A stretch of 64,000 nucleotides of DNA from Arcticibacter sp. (GTDB lineage: Bacteria; Bacteroidota; Bacteroidia; 2-12-FULL-35-15). The translations under genes were made by a program, and so were the position numbers. The notes under the pieces were generated by a model, which ran no database searches, was not told where the DNA came from, and was given only the letters and a program-made list of their open reading frames with translations. Below, one piece after another: positions 18,086-27,909 of this stretch; the first letter of the stretch is position 1, and each line of letters opens with the position of its first letter. The stretch is from NCBI GenBank assembly GCA_021155045.1, contig JAJNQB010000014.1, forward strand, positions 124,001-188,000, in the 5' to 3' direction.

Positions 18086-19570
18086 ATGAAACCCTCCGAA
18101 GATTTACATCAATTAATACAAAGTATGAGTATGTCTGAGAAGAGATATTTTAAAATATATTCATCTCGACATATTATAGGGCACAACAACAATTATATAC
18201 ATCTGTTTGATGCTATTGATAAACAAAAGGAATATGATGAAGAAAAAGTAAAAAAATATTTTGCTGGAGAAAAATTTATAAAGCATTTGCCTTCTGAAAA
18301 ACATTATTTATATAATTTGATTTTAGATGGTTTAAATGCTTTTCATAAAGACAGAACTTTTTTAACTCGGTATTCTAATATTTTAATAAACATAGAAATC
18401 CTATTTAATAAAGGCTTGTTTGAGCAATGTAAACGCCTTATTACAAAAGCAAAAAAAGAAGCCTACTTATTAGAAAAATTTTCTATTTTATACTTAGTTG
18501 TTCGTTGGGAGACTTTAATTTTTATTAAAGATGAAGATGTCAAGGGGCTGTACAAAAGCTTTGACGAAGAGTTACGAATTTTAGAGGTAATTCGAATTCA
18601 ATCAGCACTCACCCGTATTGCTTTTAATATTCAAATCGAGATATACAAAGGAAGAGTAAATAATGCCTTTTTAAAAAATCAAGAGGTAGAATTGAAAAAG
18701 CATTATCCACCTAAAAAAGAAGTAAATAGTTTTTGGGCTCAATATTATTACCATTCTGCGATGGGTTTAATTTTTTCTGCCCGAAAAAAATACTTACAAT
18801 GCTTTAATTGCTATAAGGACATAAATATATTAATGCAAAATTCAAAACAATTTATTGTTGATTTGCCTCATATATATCATACAAACAATAATAATATGGT
18901 AAACCTAATGTTTGTGCTTGAAAATTATGACAAAGTTTTGCCCTTGCTACAGCATCAGCGAATATTCACAGACATTTATAGAATAAAAAATCAAGCATTA
19001 AGCCAAAAGGTATTTTTAAATACAAGCGAAAGCGAATTGTATTTATACTATAAAACAGAAGAGTATGAAAAAGGGGTAAGCGCTATAAAAAAGATTGAAC
19101 CAGAATTAAAAAAAATTAAACTAAATTTTAGCCCTTCTCTTTTCGACTTATTTTTTATGATGTCCGTAATTTTTCTTGGGGAGCAAGATTTTAAATCGGC
19201 AATAAAATGGTTGAACAAAATATTGAATAACGAAAAAGAAGTAAATATTAGAAAAGAGTTGCAGATTAATGCACGTTTACTTTATTTAATTGTATTGTTT
19301 GAAAAAGAGGATTTGTTTTTTGAAAATCAATATCAATCTGTAAAACGTTTTATTGCAAACCAAAAGGAGTTTAAAAATCAAACTTTAATATTAGAAGCAA
19401 TCAAACTTTTGGCAGAGCAAAGATTAAATGATGTAAAAAAAGGGAAATTGAAACAGCTTGTTAAGCATCTGGAAAATGATTCTGCCGAAGTTGTTGTTGA
19501 GTCATTAAACCCTCAATTTGATTTTCAACAATGGATTGAAGGAATGATGATTCATAAAAAAATTAAATAA
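18086..19570 (+). CDS. Conserved helical-repeat protein, paralogue of 32390-33937
   Basis: The 494-residue protein is predicted helical throughout, without signal peptide, membrane segment or catalytic motif. Its first 70 residues align with the 515-residue protein at 32390-33937: LHQLIQSMSMSEKRYFKIYSS against LHRLIKSLTKSEKRYFNLYSS, then HLFDAIDKQKEYDE against ILFEAIDEQDEYNE, and later LFEQCKRLITKAKKEA against LYDQCAKLLLSAKKIA. The remainder carries TPR-like helical pairs such as FKSAIKWLNKILNNEKEV, again mirrored in the paralogue (SLALKWINKIINSPDVEES). This is a recognisable Bacteroidota family of unknown role, probably cytoplasmic. It ends 2 bases before the convergent phosphatase gene. Confidence 0.8.
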   Translation: MKPSEDLHQLIQSMSMSEKRYFKIYSSRHIIGHNNNYIHLFDAIDKQKEYDEEKVKKYFAGEKFIKHLPSEKHYLYNLILDGLNAFHKDRTFLTRYSNILINIEILFNKGLFEQCKRLITKAKKEAYLLEKFSILYLVVRWETLIFIKDEDVKGLYKSFDEELRILEVIRIQSALTRIAFNIQIEIYKGRVNNAFLKNQEVELKKHYPPKKEVNSFWAQYYYHSAMGLIFSARKKYLQCFNCYKDINILMQNSKQFIVDLPHIYHTNNNNMVNLMFVLENYDKVLPLLQHQRIFTDIYRIKNQALSQKVFLNTSESELYLYYKTEEYEKGVSAIKKIEPELKKIKLNFSPSLFDLFFMMSVIFLGEQDFKSAIKWLNKILNNEKEVNIRKELQINARLLYLIVLFEKEDLFFENQYQSVKRFIANQKEFKNQTLILEAIKLLAEQRLNDVKKGKLKQLVKHLENDSAEVVVESLNPQFDFQQWIEGMMIHKKIK

Positions 19571-19572
19571 CT

Positions 19573-20061
19573 CTATTTTTTAGGAAATTCATATAAAAAT
19601 AATGTTGCGGTTTGAAAATTAAAATCTTCCCATTTGTCATTTTCTATTTTTAAACCAACCATTCCACAAGTAGGAATATTATCTGTAAATGCTTTTGTGA
19701 GATAATTGGATAATTCCGTAATGCTTGGATTGTGTGCAAATATCATTATGGATTTGGTGTTATTGTTTACAGAATGGATTAAGTCTAAATAATTTTTATA
19801 CCCACTTTCATAGAGATTGTTTGTAATGCAAATTTTTGAATCGTCATATTTTAAATTTCTACTAAAAATTAATGCAGTTGAAATTGCTCTAATAGCAGCA
19901 CTTGAAATAATTAACTCTGGAACTATGTTATTTTGTTTTAACCAATTACTCATTTTGTAAGCATCATTATACCCTCTGGCATTTAATGGACGGTCAATAT
20001 CTTTGAGGTTTTCATTTGCCCATTCCGATTTTGCATGGCGAATAAGATATAATGTTTTCAT
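19573..20061 (-). CDS. SixA-type histidine phosphatase
   Basis: The 162-residue protein has the histidine-phosphatase RHG-type motif as LIRHAKSEW at the N-terminus (catalytic His in RHAKS). It also has an Arg in RPLNARGYNDA, SSAAIRAISTAL, and a second catalytic His in IFAHNPSITELSNYL. Length and the RHAKS form match the SixA subfamily, which in E. coli dephosphorylates His of phosphotransfer proteins. The substrate here is unknown. It is divergent from the nuclease gene, with 32 bases between the start codons if the nuclease starts at 20094. Confidence 0.87.
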   Translation of the reverse strand: MKTLYLIRHAKSEWANENLKDIDRPLNARGYNDAYKMSNWLKQNNIVPELIISSAAIRAISTALIFSRNLKYDDSKICITNNLYESGYKNYLDLIHSVNNNTKSIMIFAHNPSITELSNYLTKAFTDNIPTCGMVGLKIENDKWEDFNFQTATLFLYEFPKK

Positions 20062-20093
20062 TTTATTTACCTTTATACAAAATTAAATGTACA

Positions 20094-20903
20094 ATGTTTT
20101 TTAGAGAAATCCGAATACTTTTTTTCTTTTTAATAGTCTTGTTTTTTTCTAGCTGGTTTGTGCAATCCAATACTTTTATCCACAAATTAAATCAATCAGA
20201 CACAACTCATAAATTTCTCAATAATTTTTTTCCTAAAATTTCGAAGAAAGATGAAATAATAAAACATACTGCATATACTTTATGTTATAATGAAAAACAC
20301 GAACAAGCCACATGGGTTGCATATCGATTAACAGACGAAATGTGTAATAATAATGGAGAAGAACGAAGCAATAATTTTAGAGTAGATCCATTGGTAAAAA
20401 CCTATTCTGCAACACCTGATGATTATAAAAAGAGTGGTTATGACAGAGGGCATCTTTGCCCGGCAGGAGACATGGGTTGGAGCGAATTAACTATGAGCGA
20501 ATCGTTTTTTATGAGCAACATGAGTCCGCAAGTACCAACATTTAATAGAGGCATTTGGAAATATTTAGAAGCAGATGTTCGTGAATGGGCAAAAAAAAAT
20601 TATGAATTATTTATTGTTACTGCTGGTGTTTTAGAAGATAGTTTGCCAACGATTGGATTTGCCAATAAAATTTCTATCCCAAAATATTATTATAAAATTG
20701 TTTTAGACTACCGACTGCCTGAATACAAAGCCATTGGCTTCGTTATGCCCAATAAAGGAAGTAAAAAATCTGTTTTTAATTATGCTGTTACAATTGATTC
20801 TATTGAACGTTTAACTGGAATAGATTTTTTTTATGCATTGCCGGATTCTATTGAAAATTATTTGGAATCGCATATTGATACTTTACTTTGGAAAATAAAA
20901 TAA
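20094..20903 (+). CDS. DNA/RNA non-specific endonuclease (NUC1 family), membrane-anchored or secreted
   Basis: The protein has the His-Me finger motif DRGHLCPAGDMGWSE (catalytic His in DRGH), the metal-binding Asn in MSNMSPQVPTFNRGIW and the C-terminal KYYYKIVLDYR strand. This is the layout of Serratia-type non-specific nucleases, which cut DNA and RNA using Mg. A hydrophobic N-terminal segment (IRILFFFLIVLFFSSWF) points to export. I chose the ATG at 20094 (269 residues) over the ATG at 20052. The earlier one overlaps the start of the divergent phosphatase gene and only adds a short stretch before the signal-like segment. Followed after 4 bases by uvrC. Confidence 0.87.
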   Translation: MFFREIRILFFFLIVLFFSSWFVQSNTFIHKLNQSDTTHKFLNNFFPKISKKDEIIKHTAYTLCYNEKHEQATWVAYRLTDEMCNNNGEERSNNFRVDPLVKTYSATPDDYKKSGYDRGHLCPAGDMGWSELTMSESFFMSNMSPQVPTFNRGIWKYLEADVREWAKKNYELFIVTAGVLEDSLPTIGFANKISIPKYYYKIVLDYRLPEYKAIGFVMPNKGSKKSVFNYAVTIDSIERLTGIDFFYALPDSIENYLESHIDTLLWKIK

Positions 20904-20907
20904 TTAG

Positions 20908-22707
20908 TTGGAAGCTCCAGAAAACATACAGCAACTTTTAAAAACACTTCCTGACAATCCAGGTGTTTATCAATACTATGATGTTGATGGAAAAATTCTT
21001 TATGTTGGAAAAGCAAAAAATTTAAGAAAGAGAGTCGCATCCTATTTTAATAAAGACCAGTACGAAAATGGAAAAACAAAAGTACTTGTTAAAAAAATTG
21101 CAGATATTAAATACATTGTGGTTGATACTGAAATTGATGCGCTATTGTTAGAAAATAATCTCATTAAAAAATATCAGCCCAGGTATAATGTTATGCTTAA
21201 GGATGACAAAACGTATCCTTGGATTTGTATTAAAAATGAACGATTCCCCCGCATATTTTCAACAAGAAACATTATAAAAGACGGTTCTCATTATTTTGGA
21301 CCCTACGCTTCTGTTCGGGTAATGAATACTGTTTTAGATTTGGTAAAACAATTATACACACTGCGCAATTGCAATTATAATTTAACCGATGAGAGCATTA
21401 AAAAAGAAAAATTTAAAGTGTGTCTAGAATACCATCTAGGTAACTGTAAAGCGCCTTGCGTTGGAAAAGAATCGGAAGAAGATTATAATCAAACGATTTC
21501 AAATATTAAAGAAATAGTAAAAGGGAACATAAATTCAGTAGCGCGCTATTTAAAAAATTTGTTACAAGAGCATATTGAAAAATTAGAATTTGAAAAAGCA
21601 CAAATCATTAAAGAAAAAATTGATTTGTTAGAAAAGTTTCAAAGTAAATCCACCATAGTAAATCCATCAATAAACAATGTTGATGTTTTTTCAATAGTTA
21701 CAGACGAAAGATATGGATATGTTAATTTTTTGAAGGTAGTAAATGGTGCAATTATACAATCGCATACGGTTGAATTAAAAAAGAAATTAGATGAAAGCTC
21801 AGAAGAGCTTTTAACACTTTCAATAGCAGAGCTTCGAGAGCGATTTGCTAGCAATTCAAAAGAAATAATTGTTCCTTTTGAATTAGAAACAATATTTCCT
21901 GAAATTGAATTTATTATTCCTCAACGAGGAGATAAAAAACACTTATTAGAACTTTCGCAGCGAAATGCTGAATATTATAGACGCGAAAAAATTAAAAAAG
22001 AAAATTTAGTTGATCCGGAGCGCCATAGCAATAGAATTTTGGAACAAATGAAAAAAGATTTACGCTTGCTAGAATTACCAAAACATATCGAATGTTTTGA
22101 TAACTCTAATTTTCAGGGAGACTATGCAGTTGCTGCAATGACAGTTTTTAAAAATACAAAACCAAGTAAAAAGGATTACCGTCATTTTAATATTAAAACA
22201 GTTGAAGGTCCAGATGATTTTGCATCCATGGAAGAAGTTATTTTTAGGCGTTACAAAAGAGCTTTAGAAGAAAAACAAGAATTGCCGCAGTTAATTGTTG
22301 TTGATGGCGGAAAAGGACAATTGAGTTCTGCTTTGGCTAGTCTAGAAAAACTTGGTTTAAGAGGGAAAATAGGAATTATAGGAATTGCTAAAAAGTTGGA
22401 AGAAATATATTTTCCTGAAGATTCTATTCCATTGTATTTGGATAAACGAAGTGAAACATTAAAAATAATTCAACAAATACGAGATGAAGCGCACCGTTTT
22501 GGTATTACACATCATCGTAATAAAAGAGCAAAAGGAACATTTAAAACTGAATTAACGGAGATAAAAGGAATAAGTGATACTACATCTCAAAAACTATTAT
22601 CACACTTTAAATCAGTTACAAAAATTAAACTTGCTTCAGAAAAAGAAATCGAAAAAATTATTGGTAAAACAAAAGCTAAATTAGTTTTTGAATATTTTAA
22701 TAAATAA
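20908..22707 (+). CDS. uvrC: Excinuclease ABC subunit C
   Basis: UvrC makes both incisions around UvrAB-marked DNA lesions. The 599-residue protein has a GIY-YIG nuclease domain (GVYQYYDVDGKILYVGKAKNLRKRVASYF, residues about 17-50) and the Cys-rich KVCLEYHLGNCKAPCVG near 170. A UVR domain lies near 205-240. The UvrC homology/RNase H-like endonuclease domain follows (IECFDNSNFQGDYAVAAM, VVDGGKGQLSSAL, RDEAHRFGITHHR), with tandem HhH at the end. The start is a TTG placed 4 bases after the nuclease stop, giving the normal family N-terminus. The gene probably shares a transcript with the nuclease. Confidence 0.96.
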   Translation: MEAPENIQQLLKTLPDNPGVYQYYDVDGKILYVGKAKNLRKRVASYFNKDQYENGKTKVLVKKIADIKYIVVDTEIDALLLENNLIKKYQPRYNVMLKDDKTYPWICIKNERFPRIFSTRNIIKDGSHYFGPYASVRVMNTVLDLVKQLYTLRNCNYNLTDESIKKEKFKVCLEYHLGNCKAPCVGKESEEDYNQTISNIKEIVKGNINSVARYLKNLLQEHIEKLEFEKAQIIKEKIDLLEKFQSKSTIVNPSINNVDVFSIVTDERYGYVNFLKVVNGAIIQSHTVELKKKLDESSEELLTLSIAELRERFASNSKEIIVPFELETIFPEIEFIIPQRGDKKHLLELSQRNAEYYRREKIKKENLVDPERHSNRILEQMKKDLRLLELPKHIECFDNSNFQGDYAVAAMTVFKNTKPSKKDYRHFNIKTVEGPDDFASMEEVIFRRYKRALEEKQELPQLIVVDGGKGQLSSALASLEKLGLRGKIGIIGIAKKLEEIYFPEDSIPLYLDKRSETLKIIQQIRDEAHRFGITHHRNKRAKGTFKTELTEIKGISDTTSQKLLSHFKSVTKIKLASEKEIEKIIGKTKAKLVFEYFNK

Positions 22708-22716
22708 TTGAAATTT

Positions 22717-22744
22717 AAACTTATCAGCTTTTAAAAATGAGTTT
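22717..22744. terminator. Weak hairpin between convergent uvrC and M28 peptidase genes
   Basis: AAACTTAT / ATGAGTTT forms an 8-bp stem with one G-U pair and a 12-base loop. There is no strong T tract, so termination is only a guess. Confidence 0.3.
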
Positions 22745-22752
22745 AGCTCGTG

Positions 22753-24063
22753 CTAATTTTGTAGCGATTCCGAAAATTTGGTAATGAGTTTAAAAAGATT
22801 TTCAAACTCATTTAAAGGAAGTGTTTCTGCTTTATCGTAAATATCATGGTAAGCTTTTATTCCTCCCATGGTGTAAATAAAAAAGGCTTTTACACCTTTT
22901 TCAGAAAAATAATAATGGTCGCTATTTGCGGCTTTACCTCTTATTTTTATTTCTTTGATATAATTATTATCGGTGTTTATTTGTTTTAGTTTGTCAAACT
23001 CATTTTTAAAAATGCTTCCATTAACGACAGTGATGCCTTCTTCGCCAGTACCCATAATATCCATATTTAAAACAAATTTTATTTTGTTTAATGGAACCAA
23101 AGGGTTTTCAGTAAAATATTTTGAGCCAACTAAACCTACTTCTTCCGCTCCGAAAGCAATAAATAAAATAGAGTATTTTGGTTTGTTTTCAGGTTTGGAA
23201 TAATACTTCGCTAAATTCAAAAGCATTGCACATCCACTTGCATTATCGTTTGCTCCCGGAAAATAAATATTTTCTCCCATTTGCCCTAGATGGTCATAAT
23301 GAGCAGAAAAAACAAAAAATGAATCAGGGTAAATTGAGCCTTGTACATAACCGATTACATTTTGAGATTGGTAATTTGGAATAAATTTACTTTCTGCTTG
23401 ATATGCAACATAACATTTTTTTGTTTTATCAATTAATTTTCTAGTTGAGTCGTTTACCAATAATTCTATCGTTGGAAAGCTTGATACGTTTTGAGAACAA
23501 GTCCATGTAAGTTTATTTTCTTGTATTACCCCTATTCCATGTGCTTTATAGGGGTTTGTTTTTATATATTCTAAGGTTTTTAAAATTTCTTTATCAACAA
23601 TTCCTTTCTTGTCAATAATTATCCATTTGTTTTTGAATTTTTGTTTTTGAAAATGTTTGAAATTATTTTCACTACAAATAGTGGTGCTATCACACCAAAC
23701 TATTTCTAAGTTTTTTAATTTTTTGATTGGTGGAGAAGTTGCAGAAACAAGATAGTTTTCTGCAGGAAACCAATTTATACTTATATAATCTGTAGATAAA
23801 TAAGGTGTATTTGGAAACGTATTAATATCAAAATTAAAATGCTGATAATAATTATTGTTGAACGTTTTTAATCCAAATTTTTCAAACTCAGTTTTAATAT
23901 AGTTTGCTGCTATTTTATCACCGCTGTTTACATAGCCTCTTCCATGCATGCTTTCGGATGCCATAGTATCCACGATTTTGCGGGCATAATTGTAAACTTC
24001 GTTTTGAGAAAAAAGTATTTTTGAATAAAAGAAAAGACAAAAAATAAAAATGGATTTATTCAT
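22753..24063 (-). CDS. M28-family zinc metallopeptidase, secreted
   Basis: The 436-residue protein has a signal peptide (MNKSIFIFCLFFYSKILFSQ). The M28 di-zinc ligands appear in order: His and Asp in SAHYDHLG, Asp in PGANDNASG, the Glu pair in AFGAEEVGLVGS (general base and ligand), Asp in LNMDIMG and His in NSDHYYF. Between signal and catalytic core lies a PA-like insert (about residues 130-235). Relatives are aminopeptidases or glutaminyl-cyclase-like enzymes acting in the periplasm or outside the cell. No T9SS sorting domain is present, so it is probably periplasmic. It lies 24 bases after the conserved hypothetical gene on the same strand. Confidence 0.9.
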   Translation of the reverse strand: MNKSIFIFCLFFYSKILFSQNEVYNYARKIVDTMASESMHGRGYVNSGDKIAANYIKTEFEKFGLKTFNNNYYQHFNFDINTFPNTPYLSTDYISINWFPAENYLVSATSPPIKKLKNLEIVWCDSTTICSENNFKHFQKQKFKNKWIIIDKKGIVDKEILKTLEYIKTNPYKAHGIGVIQENKLTWTCSQNVSSFPTIELLVNDSTRKLIDKTKKCYVAYQAESKFIPNYQSQNVIGYVQGSIYPDSFFVFSAHYDHLGQMGENIYFPGANDNASGCAMLLNLAKYYSKPENKPKYSILFIAFGAEEVGLVGSKYFTENPLVPLNKIKFVLNMDIMGTGEEGITVVNGSIFKNEFDKLKQINTDNNYIKEIKIRGKAANSDHYYFSEKGVKAFFIYTMGGIKAYHDIYDKAETLPLNEFENLFKLITKFSESLQN

Positions 24064-24087
24064 ACTGTACTTTTCGTTTTTATAAAA

Positions 24088-24714
24088 TTAAGAATATCTA
24101 CGCTCTATTAAGTTTAGTAATCGTTTAACAGTTTCGTGTTCTAAATCCCAATTGTAAAGCTTTTGTAAACTATTAAAATACATTGTTGCAGATTCCATGT
24201 TTTCTGAAGAATTAAATTGTTGTATTGCAATTTCATATTCTTGCATATTGCCTTCAAATAATTCGTTTGCAATTTGAAATTTATCGTTTATCCCAATTGC
24301 AGATTTTATATCTGTCAGATTAATTTTAGATGGTTGCTTTGCTTCTTCTTTTTTTTCTGTTTCCACCTTAATTTCCACTTTTGGTGATTCTGTGGCTTTT
24401 TTTTCTGGTTCACTAAATAAATCAGTAGGAGTTGCTGTTGTGGCATCTATCGATTGTGAATCTTCTTTTTTAGAAATTTTGACCATTATTTTTTCTTCAA
24501 TAGTGGTACTAGGAATTTCTTTTTGAATTTTTTCTTCGGGAACAGAATTTAGGTAATTGAAAACAATTGATTTTTCGTACAACGATTTAATTTTACTTAA
24601 TATTAATTCTAACTCCAATTGAGGAATATGCTTATTGTCCCCTATCTCGTCAGAATGGTTTTTGATGCTATCTATCAGTGTTGCAATTTCTTTTCTAATC
24701 TTGTTTTTGTCCAT
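24088..24714 (-). CDS. Conserved hypothetical protein with charged linker
   Basis: The 208-residue protein has an N-terminal helical part, a low-complexity Lys/Glu/Pro/Thr-rich linker (about residues 65-130), and a C-terminal helical domain (INLTDIKSAIGINDKFQIANELF, then YEIAIQQFNS and YNWDLEHETVKRLLNLIERRY). The C-terminal pattern is one I associate with uncharacterised Bacteroidota proteins; no function is known to me. It lacks a signal peptide. It lies upstream of the peptidase with a 24-base gap and is divergent from tdk. Confidence 0.75.
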   Translation of the reverse strand: MDKNKIRKEIATLIDSIKNHSDEIGDNKHIPQLELELILSKIKSLYEKSIVFNYLNSVPEEKIQKEIPSTTIEEKIMVKISKKEDSQSIDATTATPTDLFSEPEKKATESPKVEIKVETEKKEEAKQPSKINLTDIKSAIGINDKFQIANELFEGNMQEYEIAIQQFNSSENMESATMYFNSLQKLYNWDLEHETVKRLLNLIERRYS

Positions 24715-24734
24715 ACAAATTTAATTTACGGGAA

Positions 24735-24767
24735 TTGACTATAAACAACGCTTTTTTAGTAGATTTG
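24735..24767 (+). promoter_or_regulatory. Promoter for tdk-murF/alr
   Basis: TTG at 24735-24737, a 22-base spacer and TAGATTTG at 24760-24767 match the Bacteroidota -33/-7 consensus. The start codon of tdk is 50 bases below. Confidence 0.6.
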
Positions 24768-24817
24768 TTGTTCAATAGCAGCTATAAAAATACGTTAATT
24801 TTCTTATTAAATAAAAA

Positions 24818-25393
24818 ATGTTTTTAGAAAACACCATACATCCAAATAAGCGGAAAGGCTCCATTGAAGTGATTTGTGGTTCAATGTTTTCTGGCAAAAC
24901 AGAGGAATTAATCAGGCGAATGAAACGTGCCCAGTTTGCTAAACAAAAAGTGGAAATTTTTAAACCTTCTGTTGATACACGTTATGATGAACAAAAAGTA
25001 GTTTCTCACGATAGCAATTCAATTCATTCTACGCCCGTTCCTGCATCCTCTAACATTTTGCTTTTAGCAACAGATGTAGATGTTGTAGGTATTGATGAAG
25101 CTCAATTTTTTGATATGGGTTTAGCAGATGTATGTAATCAATTGGCAAATAGTGGAACACGTGTGATTGTAGCAGGTTTAGATATGGATTATTTAGGAAA
25201 GCCTTTTGGTCCAATACCCGCTCTTTTAGCCATCGCAGAATACGTTACAAAGGTGCATGCAATCTGTATGAAATGCGGAAATCTAGCCAATCATTCACAT
25301 CGGATAACAAAAGAAGAAAGCTTAGTTTTACTTGGTGAAACCAATAACTATGAACCTTTATGTAGAGATTGTTTTGTGGAGGCAATTAAATAA
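24818..25393 (+). CDS. tdk: Thymidine kinase
   Basis: The 191-residue enzyme phosphorylates thymidine to dTMP in the salvage pathway. It has the type II thymidine kinase P-loop GSMFSGKTEELIRR near the N-terminus, the Walker B-like VVGIDEAQFFD with the catalytic Glu, and GLDMDYLGKPFGPIP. Its zinc-binding cysteines are in CMKCG and CRDC, and a lasso region lies between. Length is typical. The next gene starts 3 bases after the stop, so tdk and murF-alr form one transcript. Confidence 0.96.
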   Translation: MFLENTIHPNKRKGSIEVICGSMFSGKTEELIRRMKRAQFAKQKVEIFKPSVDTRYDEQKVVSHDSNSIHSTPVPASSNILLLATDVDVVGIDEAQFFDMGLADVCNQLANSGTRVIVAGLDMDYLGKPFGPIPALLAIAEYVTKVHAICMKCGNLANHSHRITKEESLVLLGETNNYEPLCRDCFVEAIK

Positions 25394-25395
25394 AA

Positions 25396-27879
25396 ATGAA
25401 TTATAACACTTCAAAAATAGCATCCATAATTAATGGAAATTTAGTTGGGAATGGTAATTCTAATACCTTAATTAAAACGCTTTTGATTGATAGCAGAAAA
25501 TTATCGAATGCTGAAACATCCTTATTTTTTGCTATCAAAGGAGAACGACATGATGGACACTCATATATAAAAGAACTTTTTGAAAATGGTGTTCGAAATT
25601 TTGTTGTTTCTACACTGCCCACAAGTCATGAGCAATTAACTGAAACAACTTTTATTGTTGTTAACAATACACTTTCAGCATTACAAAAATTGTGTTCCAT
25701 CCATCGTCAAAAATTTAATATCCCTATTGTAGGAATAACAGGGAGTAATGGAAAAACCATTGTTAAAGAATGGCTATACCAATTAATGAGGGAAGATAAA
25801 AATATTGTTCGTAGCCCAAAAAGTTTTAATTCTCAAGTTGGAGTTCCGCTTTCGGTATGGCAGTTAAATGAAGAGCATACATTTGGAATATTTGAAGCAG
25901 GAATTTCTATGCCAGATGAAATGGCTATTTTGCAAAAAATAATTCAACCTACGATTGGAATACTCACCAATATTGGGCAAGCACATGACGAAAATTTTGA
26001 AAATCAAAATCAAAAAGTAAAAGAAAAACTTAAACTTTTTAGTACTGTTGAAATGCTTATCTACTGCAAAGATTATCTGGTTGTTCAAAATCATCTGTTG
26101 GAAGAAAAACAGTTACAACAAATAAAAACATTTACTTGGTCAAAAAAATCAAGAGCCGATTTATTAATTGGAAGAATATCTAAAACTTCATCAGATACTG
26201 AAATACAAGGTGTTTATAAAAATGATTTTATTAGAATAATTATTCCGTTTACGGACGAAGCAAGTATTGAAAATGCAATCCATTGTTGGGCAACCATGCT
26301 TTATTTGGGTTATGAAAACAATGTGATTGCTGACAGAATGAAATTTTTGAGCCCTGTGGCAATGCGATTGGAATTAAAAGAAGGAATTAATAATTGTTCG
26401 ATAATCAACGACAGTTATAATTCAGATTTAGGGTCATTGAGTATTGCAATCGATTTTTTAAATCAGCAAAAACAACATCCTAAAAAAACATTGATTCTTT
26501 CTGATATATTGCAGAGTGGAAGAAATGAAGAAACGCTTTATAAAGAAGTGGCAGAATTGATTCATAAAAAAGGAATTAGCAAACTGATTGGAATTGGCGA
26601 AGCGATTTCAAATCAGGCTCAACAATTTAATATCGAAAAACATTTTTTTAAATCAACAAATGATTTTTTGCAGCAGTTTAGCAATTCTTTTTTTAAAGAC
26701 GAAACTATCTTATTGAAAGGCGCTCGATCTTTTGGTTTTGAAGCAATAAGTAAAGTAGTACAACAAAAAGCACATGAAACAGTATTAGAAATAAATTTGA
26801 ATGCAATTATACACAACTACAATTATTATAGGTCGAAAATTAAATCTGACACAAAAATTATGGCTATGGTTAAAGCTTTTTCCTACGGAAGCGGAAGTTT
26901 TGAAATAGCGAATATTTTACAATTTCATAGAGTTGATTATTTGGCTGTTGCTTATGCCGATGAAGGAATTGAGTTGCGTAAAGCTGGAATCACAATGCCT
27001 ATAATGGTTATGAATCCTGAGGAACAAAGCTACGATGCAATGATTCAATATAATTTAGAACCTGAAATTTATAGTTTTAGAGTACTGAGTTTGTTTGAAG
27101 AAACATTGAAACGAAACGAAAGAACAAGCATTGAACCCATCCCCATACATTTAAAATTGGATACGGGAATGCATCGACTAGGTTTCGAAGAAAACGACAT
27201 CAATGAACTGATCGTTAGAATAAAAAACAATAAACATATTGTTGTGAAATCTGTTTTCTCTCACCTTGCAGCAAGCGATGAGCCAGAGCATGATGATTTT
27301 ACATGGACGCAAATCAAAAAATTTAATTTGATGAGTGAACAAATCAAAAAACATTTTTCGTATTCAATAATGAAACACATTTTAAATTCTGCAGGCATAT
27401 CTCGTTTCCCTGATGCGCAGTTTGAAATGGTTCGACTAGGTATTGGATTATATGGTATAGGTTCCAGTAAATCAGAGCAAAATCAATTACAAAATGTTAG
27501 TACTTTAAAAACAAGTATTTCTCAAATTAAAAACATAGCAGCTAACGATTCAATTGGCTATAGCAGAAAAGGATTTGCAAAACAGGATATGCAAATTGCT
27601 ACCGTGCCTATAGGTTATGCTGATGGATTGAGCAGAAAACTTAGTAATGGAAAAGGTAAAATGATAGTGAATGGAAAGCCAGCTCCGATTGTTGGCAATG
27701 TGTGTATGGATATGTGTATGATTGATATTACAAATATTAATGTTAATGAAAATGATGAAGTGATTGTTTTTGGTGATGCTCAACCCATTGCTAAAATTGC
27801 AGAAGACGTAGGAACAATTCCCTATGAAATACTTACCAATGTTTCCAGGCGAGTAAAACGCATTTATTACCAAGAATAG
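25396..27879 (+). CDS. Bifunctional MurF ligase / alanine racemase
   Basis: This single 827-residue protein joins two peptidoglycan enzymes. The MurF half (about 1-450) adds D-Ala-D-Ala to UDP-MurNAc-tripeptide; its ATP loop is GITGSNGKTIVKEWL, with NDSYNSDLGSLSIAIDFL and SDILQSGRNEE further on. The alanine racemase half (about 460-827) makes D-Ala: the PLP Lys is Lys493 in MAMVKAFSYGSG, the opposite-face Tyr is Tyr722 in IGYSRKGFA, with KLDTGMHRLGF and GNVCMDMCMIDI. In the MurF P-loop the usual Thr after GKT is Ile, a mild variant. The fusion is typical of Bacteroidota. Confidence 0.95.
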   Translation: MNYNTSKIASIINGNLVGNGNSNTLIKTLLIDSRKLSNAETSLFFAIKGERHDGHSYIKELFENGVRNFVVSTLPTSHEQLTETTFIVVNNTLSALQKLCSIHRQKFNIPIVGITGSNGKTIVKEWLYQLMREDKNIVRSPKSFNSQVGVPLSVWQLNEEHTFGIFEAGISMPDEMAILQKIIQPTIGILTNIGQAHDENFENQNQKVKEKLKLFSTVEMLIYCKDYLVVQNHLLEEKQLQQIKTFTWSKKSRADLLIGRISKTSSDTEIQGVYKNDFIRIIIPFTDEASIENAIHCWATMLYLGYENNVIADRMKFLSPVAMRLELKEGINNCSIINDSYNSDLGSLSIAIDFLNQQKQHPKKTLILSDILQSGRNEETLYKEVAELIHKKGISKLIGIGEAISNQAQQFNIEKHFFKSTNDFLQQFSNSFFKDETILLKGARSFGFEAISKVVQQKAHETVLEINLNAIIHNYNYYRSKIKSDTKIMAMVKAFSYGSGSFEIANILQFHRVDYLAVAYADEGIELRKAGITMPIMVMNPEEQSYDAMIQYNLEPEIYSFRVLSLFEETLKRNERTSIEPIPIHLKLDTGMHRLGFEENDINELIVRIKNNKHIVVKSVFSHLAASDEPEHDDFTWTQIKKFNLMSEQIKKHFSYSIMKHILNSAGISRFPDAQFEMVRLGIGLYGIGSSKSEQNQLQNVSTLKTSISQIKNIAANDSIGYSRKGFAKQDMQIATVPIGYADGLSRKLSNGKGKMIVNGKPAPIVGNVCMDMCMIDITNINVNENDEVIVFGDAQPIAKIAEDVGTIPYEILTNVSRRVKRIYYQE

Positions 27880-27909
27880 AACGATACATAATAAAAGGTA
27901 TCGTTTTTT
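27880..27909 (+). terminator. Intrinsic terminator of tdk-murF/alr
   Basis: The stem AACGATAC / GTATCGTT with a 10-base loop is followed by a T run. Its tail overlaps the -33 element of the next promoter. Confidence 0.85.

Noticed and set aside
20052..20093. Longer N-terminus for the nuclease (ATG at 20052)
   Set aside because: It overlaps the start codon of the divergent phosphatase gene and adds a short stretch before the signal-like segment; ATG 20094 is more natural.
24716..24723. TAAATTTG as a promoter for the 24088-24714 gene
   Set aside because: It fits TAnnTTTG on the minus strand but lies only 1 base before the start codon, so transcription would begin inside the gene.
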